A stretch of 64,000 nt of DNA, taken from contig NZ_CP015098.1 in the NCBI RefSeq assembly GCF_001611795.1, forward strand, positions 744,001 through 808,000, read 5' to 3'. Below are positions 47,024-55,033 of this stretch, piece after piece. A program made the translations under genes and the position numbers. Under the pieces are notes generated by a model. It saw only the letters and a program-made list of their open reading frames with translations, did no database searches and was not told the origin of the DNA. The DNA is from Streptomyces qaidamensis. GTDB lineage: Bacteria > Actinomycetota > Actinomycetes > Streptomycetales > Streptomycetaceae. Positions within the stretch are counted from its first letter, which is position 1. Each line of letters starts with the position of its first letter.

Positions 47024-47749
47024 CTAGCCCGGCAGCCGGGCCATGACGAGCCGTACCCGGGGGCTGCCGTCCGGTCGCCGCCCGAACTCGGGCAGCGCGT
47101 GGAGCTCCACCCGGAAGCCGGCCTCCGTGAGTTCGCGCCGCACGTCTCCCAGACGGAACGCGCGGTAGTACATGACGAACGGAGGCCGCCAGAGCGCGTT
47201 ACGCACCCGCATCACGGTGTCGAAGACGAGCAGCGTCCAATAGCCGGGCGAGCCCGGGCGGGGCGGGGCGACCAGCGGGAACGCGAAGCGGCCGCCCGGC
47301 CGCAGGACGGACCGGACCTGCGCGAACAGCCCGGGCAGTTCGCGGGGCAGGAAGTGCCCGAAGGCCCCGAAGCTCACCACCAGGTCGAATGCGGGCGCGA
47401 AGGGCAGGGCACGGGCGTCGGCCCGGACCCAGGAGACCGGCGGGCCCGTCGGCCCGGCCTGCTCCCGTGCGACGTCGAGCATGCCCGCGCTGAAGTCGAC
47501 GCCGGTGACCCGCTCGCGGCACACCTGCGCCAGGACCTCGACGCCCGCTCCGGTGCCGCAGCACAGATCGAGCCCGGCGTCGTAGGGCCCGGTCCGCCGC
47601 AGGAGCGAGCCGACGGCGTCGAGGACGGCGTCGGGTGTCCGGAACGGCGTGTGGTCGAACTTCGGCGCGAGGAGGTCGTAGCCGCGCTCGACGGACGACA
47701 GCGCCTGGACGGCGAGCTCGCGCAGACTGGGGCCTTCGGGGCTGAACAT
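47024..47749 (-). CDS. Class I SAM-dependent methyltransferase
   Basis: A 241-residue protein starting at ATG 47749. LDLCCGTGAGVEVLAQVCRE is SAM motif I, VDFSAGMLDVAREQ motif II, and FDLVVSFGAFGHFLPREL motif III. A hydrophobic stretch after it (YWTLLVFDTVMRVRNALWRP) is longer than usual. The gene lies 4 bp after the PadR gene on the same strand, so the two are one transcript and the regulator probably controls the enzyme. The substrate is unknown. Confidence 0.87.
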   Translation of the reverse strand: MFSPEGPSLRELAVQALSSVERGYDLLAPKFDHTPFRTPDAVLDAVGSLLRRTGPYDAGLDLCCGTGAGVEVLAQVCRERVTGVDFSAGMLDVAREQAGPTGPPVSWVRADARALPFAPAFDLVVSFGAFGHFLPRELPGLFAQVRSVLRPGGRFAFPLVAPPRPGSPGYWTLLVFDTVMRVRNALWRPPFVMYYRAFRLGDVRRELTEAGFRVELHALPEFGRRPDGSPRVRLVMARLPG

Positions 47750-47753
47750 CGGC

Positions 47754-48356
47754 TCAGCCTAGGGCGCGCCGACGCGGAGACGCGTCAGGAGCCCCTTCCA
47801 GGGGGGCCCGCTGCTTCAGGACGGTGAGCACGCGCTCGCACCAGCGGAGGTTCTCCTCCTCGAAGCCGATGCCTCCCATCAGGGTGAGGTACGGGCCGAC
47901 ACGGTCGGCCGCCCTGAGGTACTCCTCCTCGCTGCGGCCGGCCAGGAGGCGCTCGCGCACCCGCCGGTACCGGGCGAGCTTGCCGCGGGCCCACGCCTCG
48001 CGCTCCTCGACCAGGGCACGGGTCGCCTCCGGGTCCGCGCCGTCCATGGCCTGGATCTTGATGAGGAGTTCATCGCGGATGGCGGTGGGACGCCGGGGCG
48101 GTGTGGCGGCGAACGTGCGCAGGTCCTCACGGCCGGTCTCGGTCAGCGTGAACATGCGCTTGTCGGGCCGCCGCTCCTGGCGCACCACCCTGGCCTCGAT
48201 CAGTCCGTCCCGCGCGAGGCGCTCCAGTTCCCGGTAGAGCTGCTGCGGAGTCGAGGCCCAGAAGTTGGCCAGCGACACGTCGAAGACCTTCGACAGCTCG
48301 TACCCCGAGGCCTCGCCCTCCAGGAGCGCGGCGAGAACGGCGTACTTGAGAGACAT
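47754..48356 (-). CDS. PadR family transcriptional regulator
   Basis: A 200-residue protein starting at ATG 48356. MSLKYAVLAALLEGEASGYEL and FWASTPQQLYRELERLARDG give the winged helix. Residues about 90-190 are the helical Vir domain. It leads a unit with the methyltransferase and is divergent from a SnoaL-like gene across 68 bp that hold two inverted repeats. It resembles the other PadR at 33392 in the first 60 residues but has a different effector half. Confidence 0.9.
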   Translation of the reverse strand: MSLKYAVLAALLEGEASGYELSKVFDVSLANFWASTPQQLYRELERLARDGLIEARVVRQERRPDKRMFTLTETGREDLRTFAATPPRRPTAIRDELLIKIQAMDGADPEATRALVEEREAWARGKLARYRRVRERLLAGRSEEEYLRAADRVGPYLTLMGGIGFEEENLRWCERVLTVLKQRAPLEGAPDASPRRRALG

Positions 48357-48368
48357 GTGGACAGCGTA

Positions 48369-48411
48369 TCAACGGTTGACTAATCTATTCTGCACCTACT
48401 CAACAAATTGA
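48369..48411. promoter_or_regulatory. Two inverted repeats in the padR/SnoaL-like intergenic region
   Basis: TCAACGGTTGA (48369-48379) and TCAACAAATTGA (48400-48411) share the TCAA...TTGA form and are 21 bp apart in an AT-rich 68-bp divergent region. They are plausible PadR operators serving both genes. Confidence 0.6.
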
Positions 48412-48424
48412 CCAAGGCGGTTCG

Positions 48425-48823
48425 ATGCGTGCATTCCGAGAGGCCGTCGAGAAGCTCGACCTCGACGCCGCCGAGGCGCTGCTGGCGCCGGACGTGGTCT
48501 TCACCAGCCCGGTCGTGTTCAAGCCGTACGCGGGGAAGGCGATCACGGCCGCGATCCTGCGCGCCGTCTCCGGGGTCTTCCAGGACTTCCGCTACGTGCG
48601 TGAGATCAACGACGTGAACGGCCGCGACCACGCCCTGGTCTTCACCGCGCGCGTGGGTGACCGGGAGATCAACGGCTGCGACTTCATCCACGTCGACGAG
48701 AACGGGCTCATCGACGAATTCACGGTGATGGTGCGCCCGTTGTCGGGGGCCCAGGCCCTCGCGGCGGCCATGGGCGAGCAGTTCGAGAGGATCGCCGAGG
48801 AGGCGCGCGCCCGCTCGGTCTGA
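48425..48823 (+). CDS. SnoaL-like / NTF2-like protein
   Basis: A 132-residue protein starting at ATG 48425. MRAFREAVEKLDLDAAEALL, then APDVVFTSPVVFKPYAGKAI and EINGCDFIHVDENGLIDEFT, gives the cone-shaped NTF2 fold with its polar cavity (D, H and E residues). Members isomerise, hydrolyse or simply bind small molecules. Divergent position to a PadR with shared operators suggests it is the regulated gene. The catalytic role is unknown. Confidence 0.85.
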   Translation: MRAFREAVEKLDLDAAEALLAPDVVFTSPVVFKPYAGKAITAAILRAVSGVFQDFRYVREINDVNGRDHALVFTARVGDREINGCDFIHVDENGLIDEFTVMVRPLSGAQALAAAMGEQFERIAEEARARSV

Positions 48824-48892
48824 GCGACACGTCCACCGATCCGTTTCCCGCGTTCTCCGTCGCCCGCGGTCGGTTCAGGGTTGGATGTCCCC

Positions 48893-49720
48893 ATGACGTC
48901 CGCCGAGCACGACCGGCTGATGCGGGCCAACCAGGCGAACTGGGACGCCCGCACGCCCGTTCATCTCGCCAGCCGGTTCTACGGTCTCGACCAGGACCTC
49001 GACCCCGAGCGCTGGTTCGCCCCGTTCGAGTGGGAGGACCTTGGCGAGCTGGCCGGGCGTGACGTGCTGCACCTCCAGTGTCATCTCGGCACGGAGACGA
49101 TCGCCTTCGCGCGGCGCGGCGCCCGGGCCGTCGGCCTCGACTTCTCCGAGGCATCCGTGGCGGCCGCCCAGGACATCGCGGCGAACGCCGGCGCCGACGT
49201 GACGTACGTCCGGGCGAACGTGTACGACGCCGTGGCGGCCCTGGACGGGCGGCGGTTCGACGTGGTGTACACCGGCAAGGGCGCCCTGTGCTACCTCCCC
49301 GACCTGGACCGGTGGGCGCGGACCGTCCGCCAACTCCTGCGGCCCGGCGGGCGGTTGTACGTCGTCGAGTTCCATCCCCTGCTCAACTCGCTCGGGCCGA
49401 AGCGCGCTCCGGGCGAGGGACCCGAGCTGCTCCTGCGCCACGACTACCTGGGCGGTGCCGGACCGGTGCACCGCGACGGGACCCACACCTACACGGACGG
49501 CCCGGCCGTCGAGGGCGCCACGGACAGCTACGAGTGGATGCACGGAATGGGTGAGGTCGTCACCGCGTTGACGGAGGCGGGACTCGCCGTGCGGCGGCTG
49601 CGGGAAGGTGACGAACTCCCCTGGCCGCGCTGGCCGCAGATGGTCCGCACCGAGTCCGGCTGGTGGCGGCTGCCCGAGCCGCGGATCCCGTTGCTGTACG
49701 GGCTGCTGGCCACGCGCTGA
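48893..49720 (+). CDS. Class I SAM-dependent methyltransferase
   Basis: A 275-residue protein starting at ATG 48893. LMRANQANWDARTPVHLASR opens it as in a common actinobacterial group. VLHLQCHLGTETIAFARRGA is motif I in the unusual LQCHLGT form, and VVYTGKGALCYLPDLDRWAR is motif III. A C-terminal part (TDSYEWMHGMGEVVTALTEA) forms the lid. It is unrelated in detail to the methyltransferase at 47024. Start choice is moderate because no strong ribosome site is seen. It ends 30 bp before the promoter-like site of the rho-like gene. Confidence 0.85.
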   Translation: MTSAEHDRLMRANQANWDARTPVHLASRFYGLDQDLDPERWFAPFEWEDLGELAGRDVLHLQCHLGTETIAFARRGARAVGLDFSEASVAAAQDIAANAGADVTYVRANVYDAVAALDGRRFDVVYTGKGALCYLPDLDRWARTVRQLLRPGGRLYVVEFHPLLNSLGPKRAPGEGPELLLRHDYLGGAGPVHRDGTHTYTDGPAVEGATDSYEWMHGMGEVVTALTEAGLAVRRLREGDELPWPRWPQMVRTESGWWRLPEPRIPLLYGLLATR

Positions 49721-49971
49721 GACAACCCGTCCCCGTCCAGCTCTTTCAGTGGTACAGTGCGAAGAGCACTCGTGCACGCCCCTCTTCGTGGGCGCCGGTG
49801 CCAGTTCTCCTCTCTCTTCATCCCTTCCAGCACCACGACGTCTTTCCGTCGTATCCGAGGTGCTGTTTTCCCCGCCGCCCGGAAGCGTGCCCCAGGCCCT
49901 CCTCTCGCGGCCCTCTCCCCCTCCCCTCGCATGTCCCGCACCTGCCGTCCGTGAAAGGACACACACCACCC
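49721..49971 (+). promoter_or_regulatory. C-rich, G-poor leader of the short rho gene, with extended -10 promoter
   Basis: TG-G-TACAGT at 49750-49758 is an extended -10 element. The following leader of about 200 bases includes 25 bases without any G (49805-49829) and further CT-rich runs near 49900-49930. Unstructured C-rich RNA is what Rho loads on, so autogenous attenuation is possible. A ribosome site, AAAGGA, precedes the start codon. Confidence 0.55.
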
Positions 49972-51114
49972 ATGACCACCACACTCGAAAACCCATCCGT
50001 ACAGCAGCTGTCCCCGGACCGGACCGTGTCCGGTGTCCTCGACGTCGACGCGAGCGGGAAGGGGCATCTGCGCGGCGAGAACTGCCTGCCCACGCCCGCC
50101 GACGCCGCCGTCTCCCCCGCGCTGATCCGCCGGTACGGACTGCGCAAGGGGGACCTCGTCGAGGGGGTACTCGGCGACCGGCGTGTCCTGACCGGGGTCG
50201 CTCGGGTGGAGGGCCGTGCGGCCGGGAACCTGCGCGACCGGCGCGGCTTCCGGGACCTGACACCACTGCATCCGCACGAGCGGCTGCGGCTGGAGCACCC
50301 GGCCGCCGGACTGGCCGGACGCGTCGTCGACCTGATCGCTCCGGTCGGCAAGGGCCAGCGCGGACTCATCGTCGCCCCGCCCAAGACCGGCAAGACCGTC
50401 CTCCTCCAGCAGCTCGCGGCCGCCGTCACCGGCAACCATCCCGAGTGCCGGCTGATGATGCTGCTGCTCGACGAGCGGCCCGAGGAGGTCACCGACATGC
50501 GGCGCTGCGTGCGGGGCGAGGTGTACGCCTCGACGTTCGACCGCAGCGCCAAGCAGCACATCGCGCTCGCCGACCTCGTGGTCGAGCGCGCCAAGCGGCG
50601 CGTCGAGGCCGGTGAGGACGTCGTCGTCCTCCTCGACTCGCTGACCCGGCTGTGCCGGGCGCACAACAACGCGGCCGCCAACGGCGGCCGCATCCTCACC
50701 GGAGGCGTCGACGCCTCCGCGCTGGCCGGGCCCAAGCGGTTCTTCGGCGCCGCCCGGTCGGCCGAGGAGGGCGGTTCCCTCACGATCCTCGCGACCGCCC
50801 TGGTGGAGACCGGCTCCCGGGCCGACGACTTCTACTTCGAGGAGCTGAAGAGCACCGGCAACATGGAGCTGCGCCTGAGCCGGGACCCGGCGTCCCGCCG
50901 GGTGTTCCCGGCCGTCGACATCATCCCCTCGGGCACCCGCCGCGAGGAACTGCTCCTGCCGCCCGCCGAATTGACGGCCGTCCACGGTCTGCGGCGCGTG
51001 CTGCAGGGCCGGGACGGGCAGGGCGCTCTGGAGACGCTCCTGGAGCGGATGCGCGAGACACCGGACAACGCGACGTTCCTGCGCCGCATCCAGCCGACCC
51101 TGCCCTCGGGCTGA
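49972..51114 (+). CDS. Short Rho-type transcription termination factor (paralogue)
   Basis: A 380-residue protein starting at ATG 49972. Residues about 20-85 are the Rho RNA-binding (CSD-like) fold: [20 protein letters not shown] and [18 protein letters not shown]. The ATPase follows with Walker A APPKTGKT (residues 135-142), [20 protein letters not shown] with ERAKRRVE (Q-loop region), Walker [15 protein letters not shown], and the R-loop [20 protein letters not shown]. It lacks the N-terminal Rho_N domain and the long acidic/basic insertion of actinobacterial Rho, which is usually above 600 residues. It is therefore a second, compact Rho rather than the main one. Hexameric RNA translocase activity is expected; its targets are unknown. 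Confidence 0.92.
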   Translation: MTTTLENPSVQQLSPDRTVSGVLDVDASGKGHLRGENCLPTPADAAVSPALIRRYGLRKGDLVEGVLGDRRVLTGVARVEGRAAGNLRDRRGFRDLTPLHPHERLRLEHPAAGLAGRVVDLIAPVGKGQRGLIVAPPKTGKTVLLQQLAAAVTGNHPECRLMMLLLDERPEEVTDMRRCVRGEVYASTFDRSAKQHIALADLVVERAKRRVEAGEDVVVLLDSLTRLCRAHNNAAANGGRILTGGVDASALAGPKRFFGAARSAEEGGSLTILATALVETGSRADDFYFEELKSTGNMELRLSRDPASRRVFPAVDIIPSGTRREELLLPPAELTAVHGLRRVLQGRDGQGALETLLERMRETPDNATFLRRIQPTLPSG

Positions 51115-51195
51115 CGCGCAGAGCTCAGCCATTCGGGTGCCGGAGCGCGGTGTGCGGCCCCGTCGTCGCCGTGCGGAGCGGGTCCGTTTCTACGT

Positions 51196-51209
51196 TGATC
51201 ATATGATCA
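51196..51209. promoter_or_regulatory. Perfect 14-bp palindrome over the start codon of the carboxypeptidase gene
   Basis: TGATCATATGATCA covers ATG 51203. It could be an operator or a short hairpin affecting translation; the upstream ribosome site is weak. AT-rich for this genome. Confidence 0.4.
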
Positions 51210-52378
51210 TCGGATTCTCTTCCCGGGTGACCGTGTCGGCGGGTGTGCTCTGCCTCGCGGGGCTCATGGCGCTGACGCCCGCCGCGGCGGCCGGCCCCGG
51301 CGTGGCGGAGCCCACCCCGCCGGGCGGGCCGAGGGCCGCGGCGCCGCACCCCTCACTGCTGTACCGTCCCGGCACCCAGGTCCGCCTGCGCGCCGGGGCG
51401 TCTCGCGTTCCGAAGGTCTCCGCACTGTCCTGGGTGGTGGCCGACGCCCGCACGGGTGATGTGCTCGCCGCGCACAACGCGCACCGAAGGCTGCCCCCGG
51501 CCAGCACCCTGAAGACCCTGTTCGCCCTCACCGTGCTGCCCGGACTGCCCGCGGGCATCCGCCACACGGTCCGCGCACGGGAGCTGAGGGGCATCGGGGC
51601 CGGCAGCAGCCTGGTCGGGGTCGCCGAGGGCCGTACGTACCGGATCGCCGACCTGTGGCGCGGTGTCTTCCTCAACTCGGGCAACGACGCCGTGCACGTC
51701 CTGGCCGAGCTCAACGGCGGCTGGCGGCTCACGGCCGAGCGGATGCAGGCCAAGGCCCGGTCCCTCGGCGCCCATGACACCCGCGTGGTGTCGCCCGACG
51801 GCTACGACGCACCGGGCCAGGTGTCGTCGGCGTACGACCTGGCCGTGTTCGGCCGGGTGGGGCTGCGCAACCCCGACTTCGCCCGGTACTGCGCCACGGT
51901 CGAGGCCAAGTTCCCCGGCGGCGGCAACTGGTCGTACCCGATCCTCAACACCAACCGGCTGCTCAGCGGCGCCAACGGCGTGAAGCCGTACCGGGGGCTG
52001 ATCGGGATCAAGAACGGCTACACCAGCAAGGCCGGCAGCACGCTCGTCGCGGCGGCGCGACGGGACGGGCGCACCCTGGTCGTGACGGTGATGAACCCTC
52101 AGGAGGGCGGCGGGTCCGCCGTGTACGAGGAGGCACGCTCGCTGCTCGACTGGGGCTTCGGATCGGCCGGGAGGGTCGAGGCGGTGGGCTCGCTCGGCGC
52201 GCCGCCCGCACCCGCGCGGCCGGCGGTGACGACGCCGCCCGCGGTCGCGGCGGCCGTGCAGGCCGAGCAGGGGTCCGTCTGGACGGAGGCGGGGCTGATC
52301 GTGGGCGCCGTCGGTACGGGCGCGGCGGTCGTGGTGCTGGTGCTGCGGCTCCCGGTCCGCAGGCCCGGCCGGGGCTGA
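51203..52378 (+). CDS. D-alanyl-D-alanine carboxypeptidase (S11 family, DacA-like)
   Basis: A 391-residue precursor starting at ATG 51203. A signal peptide (VSAGVLCLAGLMALTPAAAA) leads to the S11 peptidase domain: S101-T-L-K104 (PASTLKTLF), S159-G-N161 (LNSGNDAVH) and K270-N-G272 (GIKNGYTSKAGST), with asparagine in place of the usual threonine of KTG. It trims the terminal D-Ala of peptidoglycan stem peptides outside the membrane. A Pro/Ala linker and one C-terminal helix (AGLIVGAVGTGAAVVVLVL) anchor it. Its last 280 bp are also open on the opposite strand as part of a glycosyltransferase frame. Confidence 0.92.
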   Translation: MIIGFSSRVTVSAGVLCLAGLMALTPAAAAGPGVAEPTPPGGPRAAAPHPSLLYRPGTQVRLRAGASRVPKVSALSWVVADARTGDVLAAHNAHRRLPPASTLKTLFALTVLPGLPAGIRHTVRARELRGIGAGSSLVGVAEGRTYRIADLWRGVFLNSGNDAVHVLAELNGGWRLTAERMQAKARSLGAHDTRVVSPDGYDAPGQVSSAYDLAVFGRVGLRNPDFARYCATVEAKFPGGGNWSYPILNTNRLLSGANGVKPYRGLIGIKNGYTSKAGSTLVAAARRDGRTLVVTVMNPQEGGGSAVYEEARSLLDWGFGSAGRVEAVGSLGAPPAPARPAVTTPPAVAAAVQAEQGSVWTEAGLIVGAVGTGAAVVVLVLRLPVRRPGRG

Positions 52379-53484
52379 CCGGCCGGCAGCCACAGCAGCA
52401 GCCCCAGGGTGATCCAGGCGTAGGTGTTGCTCCCCAGGAACCCGTCGACGCCGGACGCGTCGTCGAACCACAGCCACACCACGCTCGTGCACAGCACCCC
52501 GTACAGTGCGCCCGCCACCCGGGCATGCCCCGCGCGGACCAGCACGGCGAAGGACGGGAGCAGCCAGACGAGATGGTGCACCCAGGTGATCGGGCTGACG
52601 AGGCAGGCGGCGAGGCCGGTCAGGGCGAACGCGGCCGTCCAGTCCCCCGCTGCGGCCGCCCGGCGCGTCCGCAGGCCCCACACACCGAGGACCAGCAGGA
52701 CCGCCACCGCCCACACCGCGCGGTCCGGTTCACCGAGCCGTGCCAGGATGCCCTGCACCGACTGGTTCGAGACGTAACCGAGGCGCCCCACGCGGTTGGT
52801 GTCCCACAGCGCCTCGGTCCAGTAGAAGCGCGAGGCGTCCGGGTCCACCCCGGCCGCCAGGGCCGTGGCCCCCGCGGCGACAGCCGTGGCGACCGCCGCC
52901 GCGCGTCGGCGTCCGGCCACCAGCAGCAGGCCGATGAACAGCGCGGGCGTGAGCTTGATCGCGGCCGCGAGACCGATGCCGACGCCCGCGAGGCGTCCGC
53001 GTCCGGTGGCGAGCAGCGTCGCGTCGGCGAGCACGAGCGCCAGCAGCAGGAGGTTGACCTGCCCGAAGCTGAAGGTGTCGCGGAGTGGTTCGAACAGGGC
53101 GAGCAGACAGACGGTCAGGGCCCAGCCGTACCAGCCGGGGCGCCGCCAGTCCGGTCCGGCGAGCAGGCGCAGGACGACGGCCAGGGCGGCCAGGTTGAGC
53201 AGCAGGGCGACGGCGATCGCGGCGTGCAGACCCAGCAGGGCCATGGGCAGCATGGCGACGGCGGCGAACGGCGGGTAGGTGAAGCCGTACGGCGTGCCGG
53301 GCACCCGGTAGTCGTAGACGCGGCCCCCGTGGTGGACCCAGGAGTCGATACTGCCGTAGTAGACGCGCAGGTCGAACCAGTCGCGCAGCAGCGGCACGGT
53401 CGCGGTGAAGAGCGTCACCAGCGTGGCGAGGGCGAGCACCAGCAGCAGCCGGCCCCGGTCGGTGCGCGGCAGGGCCGGGGTCAT
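52099..53484 (-). CDS. GT87-family (DUF2029) integral membrane mannosyltransferase
   Basis: A 461-residue frame starting at ATG 53484. It has about eight membrane helices; DWFDLRVYYGSIDSWVHHGG and YDYRVPGTPYGFTYPPFAAV are the outer acidic loop of alpha-mannosyltransferases that use polyprenyl-phosphomannose. TFSFGQVNLLLLALVLADA and GLAAAIKLTPALFIGLLLVA are strongly family-like. Family resemblance ends near LLLWLPAGQPRPG at about 52380. The last 90 residues are Ser/Thr/Pro-rich and lie antisense to the carboxypeptidase, so they may be read-through after loss of the original stop. The start overlaps the stop of the MptB-like gene (ATGA), forming a two-gene unit. Confidence 0.82.
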   Translation of the reverse strand: MTPALPRTDRGRLLLVLALATLVTLFTATVPLLRDWFDLRVYYGSIDSWVHHGGRVYDYRVPGTPYGFTYPPFAAVAMLPMALLGLHAAIAVALLLNLAALAVVLRLLAGPDWRRPGWYGWALTVCLLALFEPLRDTFSFGQVNLLLLALVLADATLLATGRGRLAGVGIGLAAAIKLTPALFIGLLLVAGRRRAAAVATAVAAGATALAAGVDPDASRFYWTEALWDTNRVGRLGYVSNQSVQGILARLGEPDRAVWAVAVLLVLGVWGLRTRRAAAAGDWTAAFALTGLAACLVSPITWVHHLVWLLPSFAVLVRAGHARVAGALYGVLCTSVVWLWFDDASGVDGFLGSNTYAWITLGLLLWLPAGQPRPGLRTGSRSTSTTTAAPVPTAPTISPASVQTDPCSACTAAATAGGVVTAGRAGAGGAPSEPTASTLPADPKPQSSSERASSYTADPPPS

Positions 53485-54875
53485 GCGGCGCTTCCCGGCG
53501 CCGGGGCGAGTTCGGCCTGGCGGGCCTGCCACAGCACGACGACCGCGAGTGCGCCGCCGGAGACGGCCAGCACGAGTTGTCCCATGTCCGCGGGGCCGCC
53601 GCTGGGCAGGACGCACAGCGCGAGGACGCCGGTCACCGCCGCCGTGCGGTGGCGTACGGACGTACTGGGTGCGGCGGCGGCGATGAGGAACAGACCCCAC
53701 AGGGCGTACCAGGGGCGGATCGCCGGGCCGAGCGCGGCCACCGCCGCAAGGGACAGGCCGAGCGCGTACACCGGCCGGGGGCGCAGCCGCAGCCAGATCA
53801 GCACGATCGCGGTCACCGCGGTCGCGATGCCCAGGGCGTGCCAGGCGGGGACCGCCAGTGGTGCGAGACCGCTGCCGAGGTGCTCCAGCAGGGCGCGGGT
53901 GGCGCGCCCCAGGAGGGTGGTCAGGGCCCAGTTCTGGGGTGAGGCGGGGGTGTTCAGGGCGCCGACCCAGCCATATCCGGTGCCGGCCACGGCCGTCGCG
54001 GCGACGGTGGTCGCGGCGGCTGCGACGGCGGTCTGCACCAGGGCCTGCACCGGGCTGCGGCCCGCGCGGACCTGGAGGACGACGACGGCGGCGAGGCCGA
54101 GCACGGCGGGCGCCTTGACCAGGGCGGCGAGGGTGACGAGGACGGCGCCGAGGACCGGCCACCGGCCGAGCGCCGCCACCAGGCCGATGCCGAGCAGGCC
54201 GAGCATGACGGCGTCGTTGTGGGCGCCCGCGACCAGGTGCAGCAGCACCAGCGGGTTGAGGGCGCCGAGCCACAGCGCGGCGGACGGGTCGGCGCCGCTG
54301 TGGCGGGCGAGGCGGGGCAGTGCGGCCGCCATCAGGGCCACGCCGGCGAGGGCGACGAGCCGCATCCCCAACAGTCCGGCGGGCAGTTCACCGCGGGTCA
54401 GACCGGACAGGGCCGCCGCGACGGCGAGGAACACCGGGCCGTACGGGGCGCCGGTGTGCCGCCAGAGGGGTGCGACCTCGTCGGCGAGCGGGCCGCCGAG
54501 CCGGGACGGCCCGTGCGCGTACACGTCCATGTGCGCCTCGACCATCGCCCCCTGTGCGAGGTAGCTGTAGACGTCGCGGCTGAACAGCGGCGGGGCGATC
54601 AGCAGCGGGGCCGCCCAGACGGCGAGGACGAGCAGCAGGGCGCGGGGAGCGGGTGGTCTCGGCCCGCGGACCAGCCGGCCCAGCAGCAGCCAGGCCGCGA
54701 TCAGCAGGACGACGCCGAAGTACACGCCGACCAGGCCGAGGGCGGCGCGGGCGGATGCCGGGTGGAGAAGGTCCGCCACGGGCAGGGCGCCGGCCGTCTC
54801 ACCGCCCAGGGCGAGGCAGGCGGTACCGGCCAGGCCGAGTACCTGGCAGCGGCGGAGATCGACGGGGAAAGCCAT
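53481..54875 (-). CDS. mptB: MptB-like polyprenol-phosphomannose-dependent alpha-1,6-mannosyltransferase
   Basis: A 464-residue protein with about twelve membrane helices. ATG 54875 is chosen; a GTG nine bases earlier is possible. PPLFSRDVYSYLAQGAMVEA with HMDVYAHGP is the first outer loop with the metal-binding aspartate (RDVYSYLAQG), a signature of MptA/MptB. LNPLVLLHLVAGAHNDAVML is the second. In mycobacteria MptB starts the alpha-1,6-mannan core of lipomannan on the outer side of the membrane; the Streptomyces glycan is less defined. It is translationally coupled to the GT87 gene. Confidence 0.88.
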   Translation of the reverse strand: MAFPVDLRRCQVLGLAGTACLALGGETAGALPVADLLHPASARAALGLVGVYFGVVLLIAAWLLLGRLVRGPRPPAPRALLLVLAVWAAPLLIAPPLFSRDVYSYLAQGAMVEAHMDVYAHGPSRLGGPLADEVAPLWRHTGAPYGPVFLAVAAALSGLTRGELPAGLLGMRLVALAGVALMAAALPRLARHSGADPSAALWLGALNPLVLLHLVAGAHNDAVMLGLLGIGLVAALGRWPVLGAVLVTLAALVKAPAVLGLAAVVVLQVRAGRSPVQALVQTAVAAAATTVAATAVAGTGYGWVGALNTPASPQNWALTTLLGRATRALLEHLGSGLAPLAVPAWHALGIATAVTAIVLIWLRLRPRPVYALGLSLAAVAALGPAIRPWYALWGLFLIAAAAPSTSVRHRTAAVTGVLALCVLPSGGPADMGQLVLAVSGGALAVVVLWQARQAELAPAPGSAA

Positions 54876-55033
54876 GGCCAACACTCGGGCAGCGTGTCAA
54901 CGGCGCATGACCGGGAGGGGACGCTTCCCTCTCCAGCGGGCGGCCCGCGTGTGACCGGCCGGTGATCACCGGCGGAAGCGTGTCCGACGCGGCCACGGCC
55001 CTGCCTCGCCGGCGGCCCGGGTGGGACCGGTGG

